Position numbers and translations under genes: made by a program
Shown: piece after piece, positions 54,662 through 63,643 of the stretch
Numbering within the stretch: the stretch's first letter is position 1
How the letters are laid out: every line of letters starts with the position of its first letter
Source of the DNA: Actinobacteria bacterium IMCC26103
GTDB lineage: Bacteria > Actinomycetota > Actinomycetes > Nanopelagicales > Nanopelagicaceae
DNA: 64,000 bases
Reading direction: 5' to 3'
Assembly (NCBI GenBank): GCA_002284875.1
Contig: CP015604.1
Location: 434,001 to 498,000 of the forward strand
Notes under the pieces: generated by a model
What the model was told of the DNA's origin: nothing
Databases searched by the model: none
Seen by the model: the letters and a program-made list of their open reading frames with translations, nothing else

Positions 54662-55681
54662 ATGGCCGAACTTCGTCACTACACCAGCTTGCGCGTGGGC
54701 GGGCCTGCCAAAAAATTTGTAGATGCCCACAACGAAAAAGAGATCGTTGCTGCAATAGAAGCAGCCGGTGACACACCAATTCTCATTATCGGTGGCGGCA
54801 CAAATATCTTGGTTGCCGACAATGGTTTTGATGGCACGGTAATCCGAATTACAAATAAATCACTTGAAGCGGAAATTGATGCTTGCAGTGGCGCAACGCT
54901 TTCTATCGGTGCTGGCGAAAACTGGGATGACTTTGTTAAATCAACTGTTGCGCGCGGCTTTGCCGGACTTGAAACCTTAAGTGGAATCCCTGGCACAGTT
55001 GGTGCATCACCGATTCAAAATATTGGCGCGTATGGCCACGAAGTAAGTGAATTTATTACTCGCGTTCGCACCTACGATCGCCAGAAGAAAGAGATCAAAA
55101 CTTTTACGAACGAAGAATGTCAATTCTCATACCGTAACTCTTACTTCAAAGCCCACCCCGGACGCTATGTTGTAATCGAAGTTCAATTCCAATTACGTAT
55201 GGGGATTGAATCAACTCCAATTACCTACGCTGAGCTTGCTAATAAGTTAGAAATTGGCGTTGGCGAAAAAGCGCCAGTAGTAGCAACTCGTAAAGCAGTT
55301 CTAGAACTGCGCGCCGCCAAAGGAATGTTGTTGAATCCCAGCGATCGCGATTCTTGGTCTGCTGGTTCTTTCTTTACCAATCCAATTATTGATGCCGCAA
55401 CCGCTGCCAAACTTCCTGCAGATGCGCCGCGTTGGCCACAAGCAGATGGTCGAATCAAAACAAGCGCTGCATGGCTTATTGAAAATTCTGGAATCAAAAA
55501 AGGCGATGCCTTTGGGGGAGCGCGCGTATCAACTAAGCATGTATTGGCGCTAACAAATGCGGCCAATGCAACTGCGCAAGATATTGCAAGCCTGGCCAAG
55601 AGCGCACAACAGCATGTTCAAGATGCTTTCGGAATTACCTTAGAACCAGAAGTAAATCTGATCGGGCTAGACTTACACTAA
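54662..55681 (+). CDS. murB: UDP-N-acetylenolpyruvoylglucosamine reductase MurB
   Basis: FAD enzyme that makes UDP-N-acetylmuramate for peptidoglycan. FAD-binding stretches TSLRVGGPAKKFVDAHNEKE (about 8-27) and IIGGGTNILVADNGFDGTVI (about 39-58), then AGENWDDFVKSTV, GLETLSGIPGTVGASPIQNI (about 101-120), catalytic YRNSYFKAHPGRYVV (about 157-171) and a C-terminal KHVLALTNAANAT and EPEVNLIG. 339 residues, class I type with the extra loop. Start at the first ATG, leaderless. Confidence 0.95.
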   Translation: MAELRHYTSLRVGGPAKKFVDAHNEKEIVAAIEAAGDTPILIIGGGTNILVADNGFDGTVIRITNKSLEAEIDACSGATLSIGAGENWDDFVKSTVARGFAGLETLSGIPGTVGASPIQNIGAYGHEVSEFITRVRTYDRQKKEIKTFTNEECQFSYRNSYFKAHPGRYVVIEVQFQLRMGIESTPITYAELANKLEIGVGEKAPVVATRKAVLELRAAKGMLLNPSDRDSWSAGSFFTNPIIDAATAAKLPADAPRWPQADGRIKTSAAWLIENSGIKKGDAFGGARVSTKHVLALTNAANATAQDIASLAKSAQQHVQDAFGITLEPEVNLIGLDLH

Positions 55682-55685
55682 ATAC

Positions 55686-57206
55686 ATGTTCAAGAGGGCA
55701 ATAGCGATAGTGGTCCTATTGGCTGCGTCAATCTCGCCTGCGAGTGCAGAAGATCTTTCATATTTAAATAGATGGATCTCTTGGGCAGATAATGCTCCAT
55801 TTCTCGATAGCCCTGTCGCCTATTTGGGTAGCGGCGGCGCATACACTCCTTGCAATGGTGGCTGGTCAACATCTTGTGATCCAAGCATCGGCGATATTCG
55901 GTTAGTAAATTTCTTACCAATTTGTGGTACCCCTGATGGATCAGATAAAAGGATCGATTGCCTTGAGGATGTTTATGTAGATTTAAATGGAATAAAGGTA
56001 AAAGGAGAACCACTTCCTGACCAAATTAGTACTTGGGATGCATATACATTTAGCGCAAAACCCGAATTTGGAATTGCAAAATCAAGTCCCTCTCTTATCT
56101 ATAAATTTCCTGGTCTTAGCCATTCCAAAGGTGATTTATTTATGGTTTATCCCTTTTCGGCGAAGTTCGTAAATAAAGGAGTTGTCGGAGAAACACGGTA
56201 TACATTTTTAATTGCGCCAACTTTTCAGGAAAGTAGTCAATTTACCTGCGAGCGTCTAAAAACTCCGGGCGGTCTTTGCTGGGCTTCTGGAAGCTTTTTA
56301 ACTGATACGCGATTTACTCTAAATTTAAAGATGGCCACCGCTCCAGTCGGTTGGTTTACGAGCAGAATCACATCACCAGATGTAAAGATAAACCCTGCTG
56401 CTGATGGCAGAATTCAAGTTTCCTTTACTGGAAATTCTCAGGCGATCCCATCAATCAATAGAAATTTTCAATATACAGTTCAAAGTGAGCAAGATGAGTG
56501 GGACCAGGTTACTAGGGCACTCCCTGTATTACCGTGGGATAAATTAACAACAGAAGGAAAGAAATATTCCGCGGGCTGGCCTTACAGTTCAGATTCAATA
56601 GACGCTTTTGAGACCTTAGTATCTAAAGTTCCTTCATTCAATAATGCAGACGCTCTTAAAAATATCTGGCGTATCGAATCAATTTCCTCCGATAATGCTT
56701 CGAGTAATCAATGTTTAAAATCAGGATTTACTGGGGTAGTTTCAAGTAATTCTCTGACTTATGAAAATGCGATTCCAACCTGGGACGCCGCGAATAGCGC
56801 CTTAGTTTACAGAATCGCATCACCTCATACAGTGCTTGGTAATGAATTCTCTGGGAGATATGACCTTTTGATTTCCGAAGCAGTTGGCAAGTGTCTCTGG
56901 AATATTCAAGACCTTTCTCCATCGGCTGAAATCAGCGTGACAAATGCAGGCGGTGAAAAAAAGATGTTTACGGTAGGAAGTAGTATTTCGGGTGGCTTTT
57001 ACAGATTCACTGCTGCTGGATTCACATTCAGTACAAATAGAATTTCTGTAAAGCTAGTTTCTAAATCGGAAAGTAGGCCGGGTGCAACGCCATCAGCTAG
57101 CCCTAAAACTATATCAACTGTCACAATCACATGCATAAAAGGAAAAACTCAGAAAAAAGTTACGGCCGTAAAACCAAAATGCCCGACTGGCTATAAGAAG
57201 AAGTAA
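55686..57206 (+). CDS. Secreted protein of unknown function with Lys/Cys-rich C-terminal tail
   Basis: 506 residues: signal peptide (about 1-21, ending SPASA|EDLSYLN), a large beta-rich extracellular part with many aromatic and polar residues, and a C-terminal tail TCIKGKTQKKVTAVKPKCPT with two cysteines and many lysines after a Ser/Pro linker. Four to eight cysteines in the body (for example CNGGWSTSCDPS and CGTPDGSDKRIDC) could form disulfides. I do not recognise a catalytic domain. The tail recalls a motif that ends other secreted proteins in this type of organism and may bind the cell surface. Convergent with aspC with no gap. Confidence 0.65.
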   Translation: MFKRAIAIVVLLAASISPASAEDLSYLNRWISWADNAPFLDSPVAYLGSGGAYTPCNGGWSTSCDPSIGDIRLVNFLPICGTPDGSDKRIDCLEDVYVDLNGIKVKGEPLPDQISTWDAYTFSAKPEFGIAKSSPSLIYKFPGLSHSKGDLFMVYPFSAKFVNKGVVGETRYTFLIAPTFQESSQFTCERLKTPGGLCWASGSFLTDTRFTLNLKMATAPVGWFTSRITSPDVKINPAADGRIQVSFTGNSQAIPSINRNFQYTVQSEQDEWDQVTRALPVLPWDKLTTEGKKYSAGWPYSSDSIDAFETLVSKVPSFNNADALKNIWRIESISSDNASSNQCLKSGFTGVVSSNSLTYENAIPTWDAANSALVYRIASPHTVLGNEFSGRYDLLISEAVGKCLWNIQDLSPSAEISVTNAGGEKKMFTVGSSISGGFYRFTAAGFTFSTNRISVKLVSKSESRPGATPSASPKTISTVTITCIKGKTQKKVTAVKPKCPTGYKKK

Positions 57207-58403
57207 TTAACCTTCAGTAAGTAGCTTCTTAATGCGACCGATGCCTTCGATGATATCTGCATCACTTGTTGCATATGAAAAACGTAAGTAACCAGATGGC
57301 CCAAAGGCTTCACCTGGAACTGCTGCTACTTCGACTTCTTCCAAGATAAGTGTGGCTAATTCTGCAGAAGTCTTAGGTGTTTTCCCACGAATTGTCTTTC
57401 CAAGCACGCCTTTAACGGATGGATAAACATAGAAAGCACCAGTTGGAGTTGGGCAAACGAATCCTGGGATCTCATTTAGTAGACCAACAATTAACTTACG
57501 GCGACGATCAAAGGCTTCACCCATCTTGTGGACGGCAGATAGATCACCAGTAAGGGCGGCAATTGCAGCACGTTGTGAAACGTTAGCGACATTTGAAGAA
57601 AGATGTGATTGCAAGTTTGTGGCTGCCTTGATCGCATCCTTGGGCCCGATCATCCAGCCCACGCGCCAACCAGTCATTGCATATGTCTTAGCAACGCCGT
57701 TGATGATGATGCAAGTATCGGCTAATCCTGGGACAACAACTGGCATCGATGGAGCAGTAGCTCCGTCATAAAGTAAGTGCTCATAGATTTCATCTGAGAT
57801 AACCCAGATATTATTTTTTAGCGCCCATTCGCCAATTGCTTTGACTTGTTCAACCGAGTAGACCGAACCAGTTGGGTTAGATGGTGAACAGAATAAAAGA
57901 GCCTTGGTCTTTGGTGTGCGAGCAGCTTCAAGCTGATCAACAGTTACAAGATAATTCTGTGATTCATCGGCAAAGACTTCAACTGATTTTCCACCAGCTA
58001 GCTGCACGCATTCTGGGTATGTAGTCCAATATGGTGACGGCAGAAGTACTTCATCACCCGGATCAATGATTGTGGCAAATGCTTGATAGACCGCTTGCTT
58101 GCCACCATTTGTAACTAGTACTTGATCTGCAGTAATTTCATAATTTGAATCGCGCTTAGTTTTTGCAACGATTGCTTCACGCATTTCTGGCAGACCAGCA
58201 GCTGGTGTATATCGATGATTTGCAACAACTTTCGTTGCCGCAGCAGCTGCTTCAACGATGTAATCAGGAGTTGGAAAATCAGGTTCTCCTGCACCAAAAC
58301 CAATTACGGGACGGCCTGCTGCTTTTAGCGCTTTCGCCTTTGCATCAACGGCCAAAGTGGCTGATTCTGCGATTGCTGCGATTCGTGCGGAAACTCTGCT
58401 CAT
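57207..58403 (-). CDS. aspC: PLP-dependent aspartate-type aminotransferase (class I)
   Basis: 398-residue aminotransferase of fold type I, subgroup I-gamma. Marks: [14 protein letters not shown] (about 36-49), [20 protein letters not shown] (about 94-113), [13 protein letters not shown] (about 170-182), the PLP Lys in [18 protein letters not shown] (Lys about 234) and [15 protein letters not shown] at the end (Arg for the carboxylate). Substrate preference is probably aspartate/glutamate; other amino acids are possible. The same gene precedes trpT-secE in many actinobacteria. Confidence 0.9.
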   Translation of the reverse strand: MSRVSARIAAIAESATLAVDAKAKALKAAGRPVIGFGAGEPDFPTPDYIVEAAAAATKVVANHRYTPAAGLPEMREAIVAKTKRDSNYEITADQVLVTNGGKQAVYQAFATIIDPGDEVLLPSPYWTTYPECVQLAGGKSVEVFADESQNYLVTVDQLEAARTPKTKALLFCSPSNPTGSVYSVEQVKAIGEWALKNNIWVISDEIYEHLLYDGATAPSMPVVVPGLADTCIIINGVAKTYAMTGWRVGWMIGPKDAIKAATNLQSHLSSNVANVSQRAAIAALTGDLSAVHKMGEAFDRRRKLIVGLLNEIPGFVCPTPTGAFYVYPSVKGVLGKTIRGKTPKTSAELATLILEEVEVAAVPGEAFGPSGYLRFSYATSDADIIEGIGRIKKLLTEG

Positions 58404-58527
58404 AGGCGAAGTCTGCCCTATGCGCAGGCGAAAATGAGCGCGAGTTTTACCTACCCCCCATTCACCGTCTACACTTCGACGCTCACGAGGATTTGCAATT
58501 CCCTAGGGTTTTGTCCTGCCCTCGCGA

Positions 58528-58601
58528 AGGGCAGTAGCTCAATTGGCTAGAGTTGCCGTCTCCAAAGCGGCCGGTTGGGGGTTCGAGTCCCTCCTGCCCT
58601 G
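58528..58601 (+). tRNA. trpT: tRNA-Trp (CCA)
   Basis: Acceptor AGGGCAG pairs with CTGCCCT; anticodon loop CTCCAAA gives CCA; discriminator G; the 3' CCA is not encoded. Upstream of secE as in other actinobacteria. The 124 bases between aspC and this gene must contain divergent promoters; I cannot identify boxes with certainty. Confidence 0.96.
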
Positions 58602-58668
58602 CAAGAAGTTTTAAAAGTTTTACAGATAGAAGAAGTACTAAACGATTAACTGATTGGAAGGAATGACG

Positions 58669-58893
58669 ATGACAGAGTCAACAGAACACGTTGCCGAGAA
58701 GCTCGGTCTGTTCGCGCGCGTTGGCCTTTTCTATCGCCAAGTTGTTTCTGAACTTTCCAAGGTTGTTTGGCCTACACGTAAGCAGCTGAGCACATACACA
58801 GCCGTCGTTATGGTCTTCGTAACTTTTATCATCGCCGTTGTTTCACTCTTTGACTTGGTAATCACCAAGATCGTTTTCTGGGTATTTGGGTAA
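58669..58893 (+). CDS. secE: Preprotein translocase subunit SecE
   Basis: 74-residue subunit of the SecYEG translocon. The conserved FYRQVVSELSKVVWPTRKQL (about 22-41) is followed by one membrane helix (YTAVVMVFVTFIIAVVSLFD, about 43-62). I use ATG 58669, because GGAAGG is then seven bases away; two earlier in-frame starts (58654, 58663) have no proper spacing. First gene of the secE-nusG-rplKA-rplJL group. Confidence 0.95.
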   Translation: MTESTEHVAEKLGLFARVGLFYRQVVSELSKVVWPTRKQLSTYTAVVMVFVTFIIAVVSLFDLVITKIVFWVFG

Positions 58894-58902
58894 GGGATAA
58901 AG

Positions 58903-59658
58903 ATGACTGAGAACCAGACCCCAGACGCTTTCGAAGCAGCTCTCGCCGCTAATGCGGATGAGTTAACTGCCGACATTGCCGCACCTAGCGAAGAACTAGT
59001 TGTAGAAGTTATCTCACCCGATGCACCAGCAGATGATCTTGCGCTCGCTAGCGATGAAGATGGCGACCTCGAATCAGATGAGAACGATCCAAATGCAGAA
59101 TTCCGTCGTACCCTTCGCGCTGCGATCGGCGACTGGTACGTAGTCCACTCTTATGCGGGTTACGAGAAGAAGGTTCGCGATAACCTCCATAACCGCATCA
59201 ATTCTCTTCACATGGAAGATTTCATTTTCCAGATCGAAGTACCTGAAGAAGAAGTTATGGAGATCAAAAACGGCCAGCGCAAGCAGGTCAAGCGCAATAT
59301 CTACCCAGGCTACGTTCTTGTTCGCATGGAGCTGACAGATGAATCATGGTCTGCTGTTCGCAACACGCCAGGTGTTACAGGCTTCGTTGGAAATGCGCAT
59401 CACCCAAGCCCACTAAGCATGGATGAAGTAGAAAAGATTCTTGCTCCACGCCCTGTTAAGAAATCTGACAAGGCTGATTTCCGCGTCGTTGATTTCGAAG
59501 TTGGCGAATCAGTCACCGTTATGGATGGCCCATTTGCAACGCTTCCTGCATCAATCTCCGAGATCATGCCTGAACAAGCAAAGCTCAAGGTTCTCGTTTC
59601 GATCTTCGGACGCGAAACTCCAGTAGAACTCTCATTCGCTCAAGTACAAAAGATTTAA
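58903..59658 (+). CDS. nusG: Transcription termination/antitermination protein NusG
   Basis: 251 residues. An acidic, actinobacterial-type extension (about 1-70) precedes the NGN domain (about 71-180, [19 protein letters not shown] and [20 protein letters not shown]) and a KOW domain (about 195-250, [20 protein letters not shown]). It couples RNA polymerase to Rho or to the ribosome. Nine bases after secE. Confidence 0.96.
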   Translation: MTENQTPDAFEAALAANADELTADIAAPSEELVVEVISPDAPADDLALASDEDGDLESDENDPNAEFRRTLRAAIGDWYVVHSYAGYEKKVRDNLHNRINSLHMEDFIFQIEVPEEEVMEIKNGQRKQVKRNIYPGYVLVRMELTDESWSAVRNTPGVTGFVGNAHHPSPLSMDEVEKILAPRPVKKSDKADFRVVDFEVGESVTVMDGPFATLPASISEIMPEQAKLKVLVSIFGRETPVELSFAQVQKI

Positions 59659-59709
59659 AGAAGATCTAACCAAGAATTAATTACCGGAAACTAGAAAAGG
59701 AATAAAAAA

Positions 59710-60138
59710 ATGGCACCAAAGAAGAAGGCAACCGGATTCATCAAGTTGCAGATCCAAGCTGGCGCAGCGACACCTGCTCCACCAGTAGGTCCTGCCCTTG
59801 GTCAGCATGGTGTCAACATCATGGAGTTCGTGAAGGCTTACAACGCTGCCACTGAATCTCAAAAGGGTCAGATCATTCCAGTAGAGATCACTGTCTACGA
59901 AGATCGCTCATTTACTTTTATCACTAAGACTCCACCAGCATCACGTCTTATCTTGAAGGCAGCTGGCGTCGATAAGGGTTCACCAGTTCCTCACAAGACC
60001 AAGGTCGCTAACATCACCATGGCTCAGGTTCAGGAGATCGCTAAGGTAAAGATGGCTGACCTCAATGCCAATGACATTGATGCAGCAAGCAAGATCATCG
60101 CCGGTACTGCTCGCTCAATGGGTATCACTGTCGGCTAA
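59710..60138 (+). CDS. rplK: 50S ribosomal protein L11
   Basis: 142-residue protein of the GTPase-associated centre. [20 protein letters not shown] (about 11-30), the conserved [15 protein letters not shown] and the C-terminal [13 protein letters not shown] are all normal. AAAGGA lies seven bases before the ATG. Confidence 0.98.
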   Translation: MAPKKKATGFIKLQIQAGAATPAPPVGPALGQHGVNIMEFVKAYNAATESQKGQIIPVEITVYEDRSFTFITKTPPASRLILKAAGVDKGSPVPHKTKVANITMAQVQEIAKVKMADLNANDIDAASKIIAGTARSMGITVG

Positions 60139-60145
60139 TTAAATT

Positions 60146-60170
60146 TCTACTTCTCACCGTGAGAAGTAGA
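60146..60170 (+). promoter_or_regulatory. Perfect stem-loop between rplK and rplA (possible L1 autoregulation element)
   Basis: An 11-bp stem (TCTACTTCTCA and its complement) with a CCG loop, followed at once by TGTGGGAGAACC and then TTAACCACA. In E. coli L1 represses its own operon by binding an rRNA-like mRNA site before rplK; here the only such structured leader is before rplA. There is no T-run, so it is not a simple terminator. Confidence 0.5.
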
Positions 60171-60241
60171 TGTGGGAGAACCTCGCTGGTTCGTTAACCA
60201 CAACCACTAGCTCGATAGAAATATCGAGGAATGAGGAAGAT

Positions 60242-60946
60242 ATGAAGCGCTCAAAGAAATATATAGCGGCAGCTGAAAAGGTAAAGAAGGACCACCTTTA
60301 CACACCGCTTGAGGCAGTAACACTTGCCAAAGAGACATCAACAACTAAGTACGACTCAACTGTGGAAGTTGCGCTCGTTCTTGGCGTTGACCCAAAGAAA
60401 GCCGATCAAGCAATTCGCTCAACTGTTAACTTGCCACACGGCACAGGAAAGACAGCTCGCGTACTTGTATTCGCAAACGGAGAACGCGCTGAAGAAGCGC
60501 GCGCAGCTGGTGCTGACATTGTCGGCGGCGATGATCTAATCGACGAAGTTTCAAAGGGTCGCCTAGATTTCGATGCAGTCGTTGCAACACCAGATTTGAT
60601 GGGTAAGGTCGGTCGACTCGGTAAAGTTCTCGGAACTCGCGGACTTATGCCTAACCCAAAGACTGGAACAGTTACAAACGATGTAACAAAGGCAGTTAAC
60701 GACATCAAGGGCGGAAAGATTGAATTCCGTATTGATAAGAACTCAAACCTTCACTTCATCATTGGTAAGGCTTCATTTACTGCAGATCAACTTGCAGAGA
60801 ACTATGCAGCAGCTCTCGATGAAGTACACCGTGCAAAGCCAAACTCTTCAAAGGGTCGCTATGTGCAAAAGGCAGTTGTCTCAACAACGATGGGACCTGG
60901 AATCCTCGTGGATCCAAACCTCGTTCGTGAGCCAGCCGCTAACTAA
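60242..60946 (+). CDS. rplA: 50S ribosomal protein L1
   Basis: 234-residue L1-stalk protein. Start at ATG 60242 with AGGAAG before it, giving [20 protein letters not shown]; the upstream open frame passes through the stem-loop region and is rejected. Signature stretch [20 protein letters not shown] (about 121-140) and C-terminal [13 protein letters not shown]. Family length. Confidence 0.97.
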   Translation: MKRSKKYIAAAEKVKKDHLYTPLEAVTLAKETSTTKYDSTVEVALVLGVDPKKADQAIRSTVNLPHGTGKTARVLVFANGERAEEARAAGADIVGGDDLIDEVSKGRLDFDAVVATPDLMGKVGRLGKVLGTRGLMPNPKTGTVTNDVTKAVNDIKGGKIEFRIDKNSNLHFIIGKASFTADQLAENYAAALDEVHRAKPNSSKGRYVQKAVVSTTMGPGILVDPNLVREPAAN

Positions 60947-60956
60947 TTTCTTTAAG

Positions 60957-61028
60957 AAAAATCCGGCCCCGGCGGGCTTGGGACTTGCTCGTTAAAGTCC
61001 CTGCGCTCCACCGGGAGCCGGATTTTTT
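60957..61028 (+). terminator. Terminator-like structure after rplA
   Basis: Outer stem AAAATCCGGC/GCCGGATTTT closes a region with an inner stem GGGACTT (60980-60986)/AAGTCCC (60995-61001) and ends in a run of Ts. It can end rplKA transcripts; alternatively it is the upper part of an L10-type autoregulatory leader for rplJL. Confidence 0.7.
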
Positions 61029-61151
61029 ATGCTCGGATTTGACCCGGCTTCGCACAAACCTTTAAAGTTCACTCATAACCAAAGACCGCAGGTCTGATCT
61101 CGCAAGAGTGAAGATAATTGAGGAATCTCAGCCCGCGTAGGTGTTCACATT

Positions 61152-61190
61152 AATCCGTGCGCATTTACGCGTCACGGATTTTTTCTTTTA
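61152..61190 (+). terminator. Attenuator-like hairpin in the rplJ leader
   Basis: AATCCGTG-CGC pairs with GCG-T-CACGGATT and is followed by TTTTTCTTTT: a second intrinsic terminator, 40 bases before rplJ. Between it and the first lie about 120 bases without a gene. Two terminators in tandem before rplJ suggest attenuation, in line with L10-controlled leaders. Confidence 0.65.
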
Positions 61191-61228
61191 TATGCCAAAG
61201 TCACAATGCAAAAGGAAAGGTGAACCGA

Positions 61229-61876
61229 ATGGCTCGCCCAGTAAAAGAAGCAGCAGTTGCTGAACTGACTGAAGATTTCAAGTCAGCTAATGCAACATAC
61301 CTAACCGAATATCGCGGTCTAACCGTGACTTCGATGAAGGAATTGCGCCGCAGCCTTGGTTCAGAAACCAAGTACAGCGTCGTTAAGAACACCCTTACAA
61401 AGATTGCAGCAAAGAATGCCGGCGTAGACATCTCTGATGATCTACTAGTTGGTCCTTCAGCACTTGCATTCATCAAGGGCGATCCAATTGATGCAGCACG
61501 TAACTTAAAGAACTTCCAGAAAGAGAATCCACTTCTTGTTGTTAAGGGTGGAATCTACGAAGGCAAGTTCGTTACAACTGCAGAAATCATGCAGCTAGCT
61601 GATCTTGAGTCCCGTGAGGTTCTCTTGGCAAAGCTTGCTGGTGCAATGAAGGGATCGCTTGCTAAGGCAGCGCGTATCTTCGATGCACTTCGTATCAAGA
61701 TGGAGGCGGGCGCACCAGCTCCTGCACCAGTAGCGGAAGCGGCTCCAGCAGTTGCAGAAGCTCCAGCAGTTGAAGAAGCAGCTCCTGCTGCTGAAGCAGT
61801 TGCAGAAGTAACAGAAGAAGTTGTCGCTGAAGTTGCTGCAGAAGCAACAGATGCAGCAGAAACTCCAGCGGAATAA
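61229..61876 (+). CDS. rplJ: 50S ribosomal protein L10
   Basis: 215 residues: L10 core (about 1-165, [20 protein letters not shown] and [20 protein letters not shown]) plus a low-complexity Ala/Glu/Pro C-terminal tail of about 45 residues ([20 protein letters not shown]), as in other actinobacteria. L12 dimers attach to the helix near 140-165. Start at ATG 61229 (MARPVKEAA) with AAGGAAAGG upstream; the earlier frame begins inside the attenuator and is rejected. Confidence 0.96.
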   Translation: MARPVKEAAVAELTEDFKSANATYLTEYRGLTVTSMKELRRSLGSETKYSVVKNTLTKIAAKNAGVDISDDLLVGPSALAFIKGDPIDAARNLKNFQKENPLLVVKGGIYEGKFVTTAEIMQLADLESREVLLAKLAGAMKGSLAKAARIFDALRIKMEAGAPAPAPVAEAAPAVAEAPAVEEAAPAAEAVAEVTEEVVAEVAAEATDAAETPAE

Positions 61877-61893
61877 AGAAAAGGAAAATAAAA

Positions 61894-62280
61894 ATGGCAA
61901 AGCTATCATCAGCAGATTTAATGTCTCAGTTCAAGGAAATGACACTTGTCGAACTTTCAGAGTTCGTTAAGGCATTTGAAACTGAATTCGATGTAACAGC
62001 AGCGGCTCCAGTCGCAGCTGCAGCAGCAGGTGGCGCAGCAGCAGGTGGCGCAGCAGATGCTGGACAAGATGAATTCACAGTTATCCTCGAAGATGCAGGC
62101 TCACAGAAGATTGCAGTGATCAAGGAAGTTCGTAACCTCAATTCAAGCCTTGGCTTGAAGGAGGCAAAGGACCTAGTTGATGCAACTCCAGCAACACTTC
62201 TTGAGAAGGCAAACAAGGAGACAGCAGAGAAGGCAAAGGCAGCTCTAGAAGCAGCTGGCGCAAAGGTCACACTTAAGTAA
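61894..62280 (+). CDS. rplL: 50S ribosomal protein L7/L12
   Basis: 128-residue stalk protein: N-terminal dimer helices ([20 protein letters not shown]), Ala/Gly-rich hinge (about 40-58) and the C-terminal factor-binding domain ([33 protein letters not shown]). AAAGGAAA lies before the ATG, 17 bases after rplJ. Followed by a very strong terminator, so rpoB is not read from this message alone. Confidence 0.98.
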   Translation: MAKLSSADLMSQFKEMTLVELSEFVKAFETEFDVTAAAPVAAAAAGGAAAGGAADAGQDEFTVILEDAGSQKIAVIKEVRNLNSSLGLKEAKDLVDATPATLLEKANKETAEKAKAALEAAGAKVTLK

Positions 62281-62289
62281 GTTCCACAA

Positions 62290-62327
62290 AAAAAGGCCCC
62301 GACTTCGGTCGGGGCCTTTTTTATTTT
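62290..62327 (+). terminator. Strong intrinsic terminator after rplL
   Basis: 14-bp stem AAAAAGGCCCCGAC with its complement around a TTCG tetraloop, followed by a T-rich run. It separates rplJL from the M23-like gene and rpoB. Confidence 0.93.
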
Positions 62328-62341
62328 AAGTGCCTGCCCCA

Positions 62342-62369
62342 TTGACTCTTTTCAATGTGCTGTTACTTT
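62342..62369 (+). promoter_or_regulatory. Promoter TTGACT-16-TACTTT of the M23-like gene
   Basis: TTGACT (62342-62347) and TACTTT (62364-62369) are 16 bases apart; TACTTT ends six bases before the ATG, so the message is probably leaderless. It starts just after the rplL terminator. Confidence 0.6.
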
Positions 62370-62375
62370 CGATAA

Positions 62376-63383
62376 ATGAACCAAGGTAGACATTTACAAT
62401 TCTTTGTAGCCACCTTGGTTATGGTGATTGGTTCTTCACTCTCTTTTTCTCCGCAAGCACTTGCCGCACCAAAACTAGGAAGTGCATGTACACAGGCCGG
62501 AGCAACAACAAAAGTCTCTGGTAAAACACTAAAGTGCGATAAGAAAAACAAGAAATTGGTCTGGGTAGCTACAACAAGTTCTGTAACCGAGAGCAGTAAA
62601 CCTGTCAGCAAAGTAGATCCCAATAAAGTAGATCCCAATAAAGTAGATCCCAATAAAGTAGATCCCAATAAACAAAGTGCCGGCGGTACTTTGGCTTCAG
62701 GAAACTTTATTCTTGCCAATCCAGTTGATCTCGAACATGTTGTGCGCCTAAGCAAGTTTCGCAGTTGTGTCGGTCATGATTATTCTCCAGGTGTATTGGC
62801 TAAAACAGGTGCCGGTGATACTACTGTCGAGAGTAAGCGATCAATGAAGCATTATGTAATTATTGATATACCTGCATCGCCATCAAGAGTTGTAAAAGGA
62901 TATGCACCATTTGATGGAAAAGTTTCATACAACACTAGTGACTCATCGATGGGAATTGGCGTCCTAATTACATCTCCTAATGGATGGATATTTGAGTTCA
63001 TGCATGTTCAAGCTCTCGTTGCAGAAGGAACAAATGTAAGAGCAGGGGATGCAGTTGTTGCTGCTCCCGCAGATAATGCGGCGGCGGCTGCTGCAGCAAA
63101 GAATTCAGGAAACACGCCATCTGGTGGAAACACAACCAATGTTTTCGATATTGCTCTTTACAGTGCATTTACAAAACCATCAATATTTGAATCTCCATTC
63201 GGACATATGGCAACAAATATTGCTGCATTGTGGAGTGCGAAAGGTTTCACCTTTGAAACAACTGTGATTACCAAAGGGGCCAGAGATGCGGCACCTTGCG
63301 TAACCGATGGATCCTGGAATGGAAACTTTGTCGGTACCGCCCCAGAAAGTGACTACGTAAATGCGATTGGCTATAAGCCTTAA
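62376..63383 (+). CDS. Secreted M23/LytM-like protein, possibly degenerate
   Basis: 335 residues: signal peptide (about 1-30, ending QALA|APKLG), a small two-Cys module GSACTQAG...TLKCDKKNKKLVW (about 35-67, shared with the sugar-binding protein), a linker with four KVDPN repeats (about 79-98), then a domain resembling LytM/M23 peptidases (about 110-330): KHYVIIDIP has His and Asp of the first zinc site, GYAPFDGKVSYN and FMHVQALVAEGTNVRAGDAV follow the fold, but the HxH ligand pair is only MHV. Four-fold repeats, incomplete zinc site and its place between rplL and rpoB are unusual. Probably a cell-envelope protein, enzyme activity doubtful. Confidence 0.65.
   Translation: MNQGRHLQFFVATLVMVIGSSLSFSPQALAAPKLGSACTQAGATTKVSGKTLKCDKKNKKLVWVATTSSVTESSKPVSKVDPNKVDPNKVDPNKVDPNKQSAGGTLASGNFILANPVDLEHVVRLSKFRSCVGHDYSPGVLAKTGAGDTTVESKRSMKHYVIIDIPASPSRVVKGYAPFDGKVSYNTSDSSMGIGVLITSPNGWIFEFMHVQALVAEGTNVRAGDAVVAAPADNAAAAAAAKNSGNTPSGGNTTNVFDIALYSAFTKPSIFESPFGHMATNIAALWSAKGFTFETTVITKGARDAAPCVTDGSWNGNFVGTAPESDYVNAIGYKP
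62610..62669 (+). repeat. Four perfect 15-bp tandem repeats (KVDPN)
   Basis: AAAGTAGATCCCAAT four times without any difference, in frame in the linker of the M23-like protein. Complete identity suggests recent slippage-based expansion and possible length variation between strains. Confidence 0.95.
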
Positions 63384-63643
63384 AAGGGTCGATTTTTTAC
63401 GCCTTGGGTAAGGCTGACCCTTGGCTCAGGCAGGGGATTTTCTTTGCACAAGTGGCTGACAAAGTGGCCAAGTTGGGGGTATAAGCGCACCGGTTGGACA
63501 GGCCGAGGGGGTGAGCGTTACTCTTTCCCCTCGCATAAATTTTCTATGGTCAGGGCATATAGCGGCTGAGACCTAATAGTTGTGCGTTCTCGCATTTTGT
63601 TAATGAACATTATGTAAGTGAACATTGTCTGGAAGGACATCTC

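Noticed and set aside
62610-62669. CRISPR-like repeat
   Set aside because: The repeats are directly adjacent without spacers, only 15 bases long and in frame in a coding gene.
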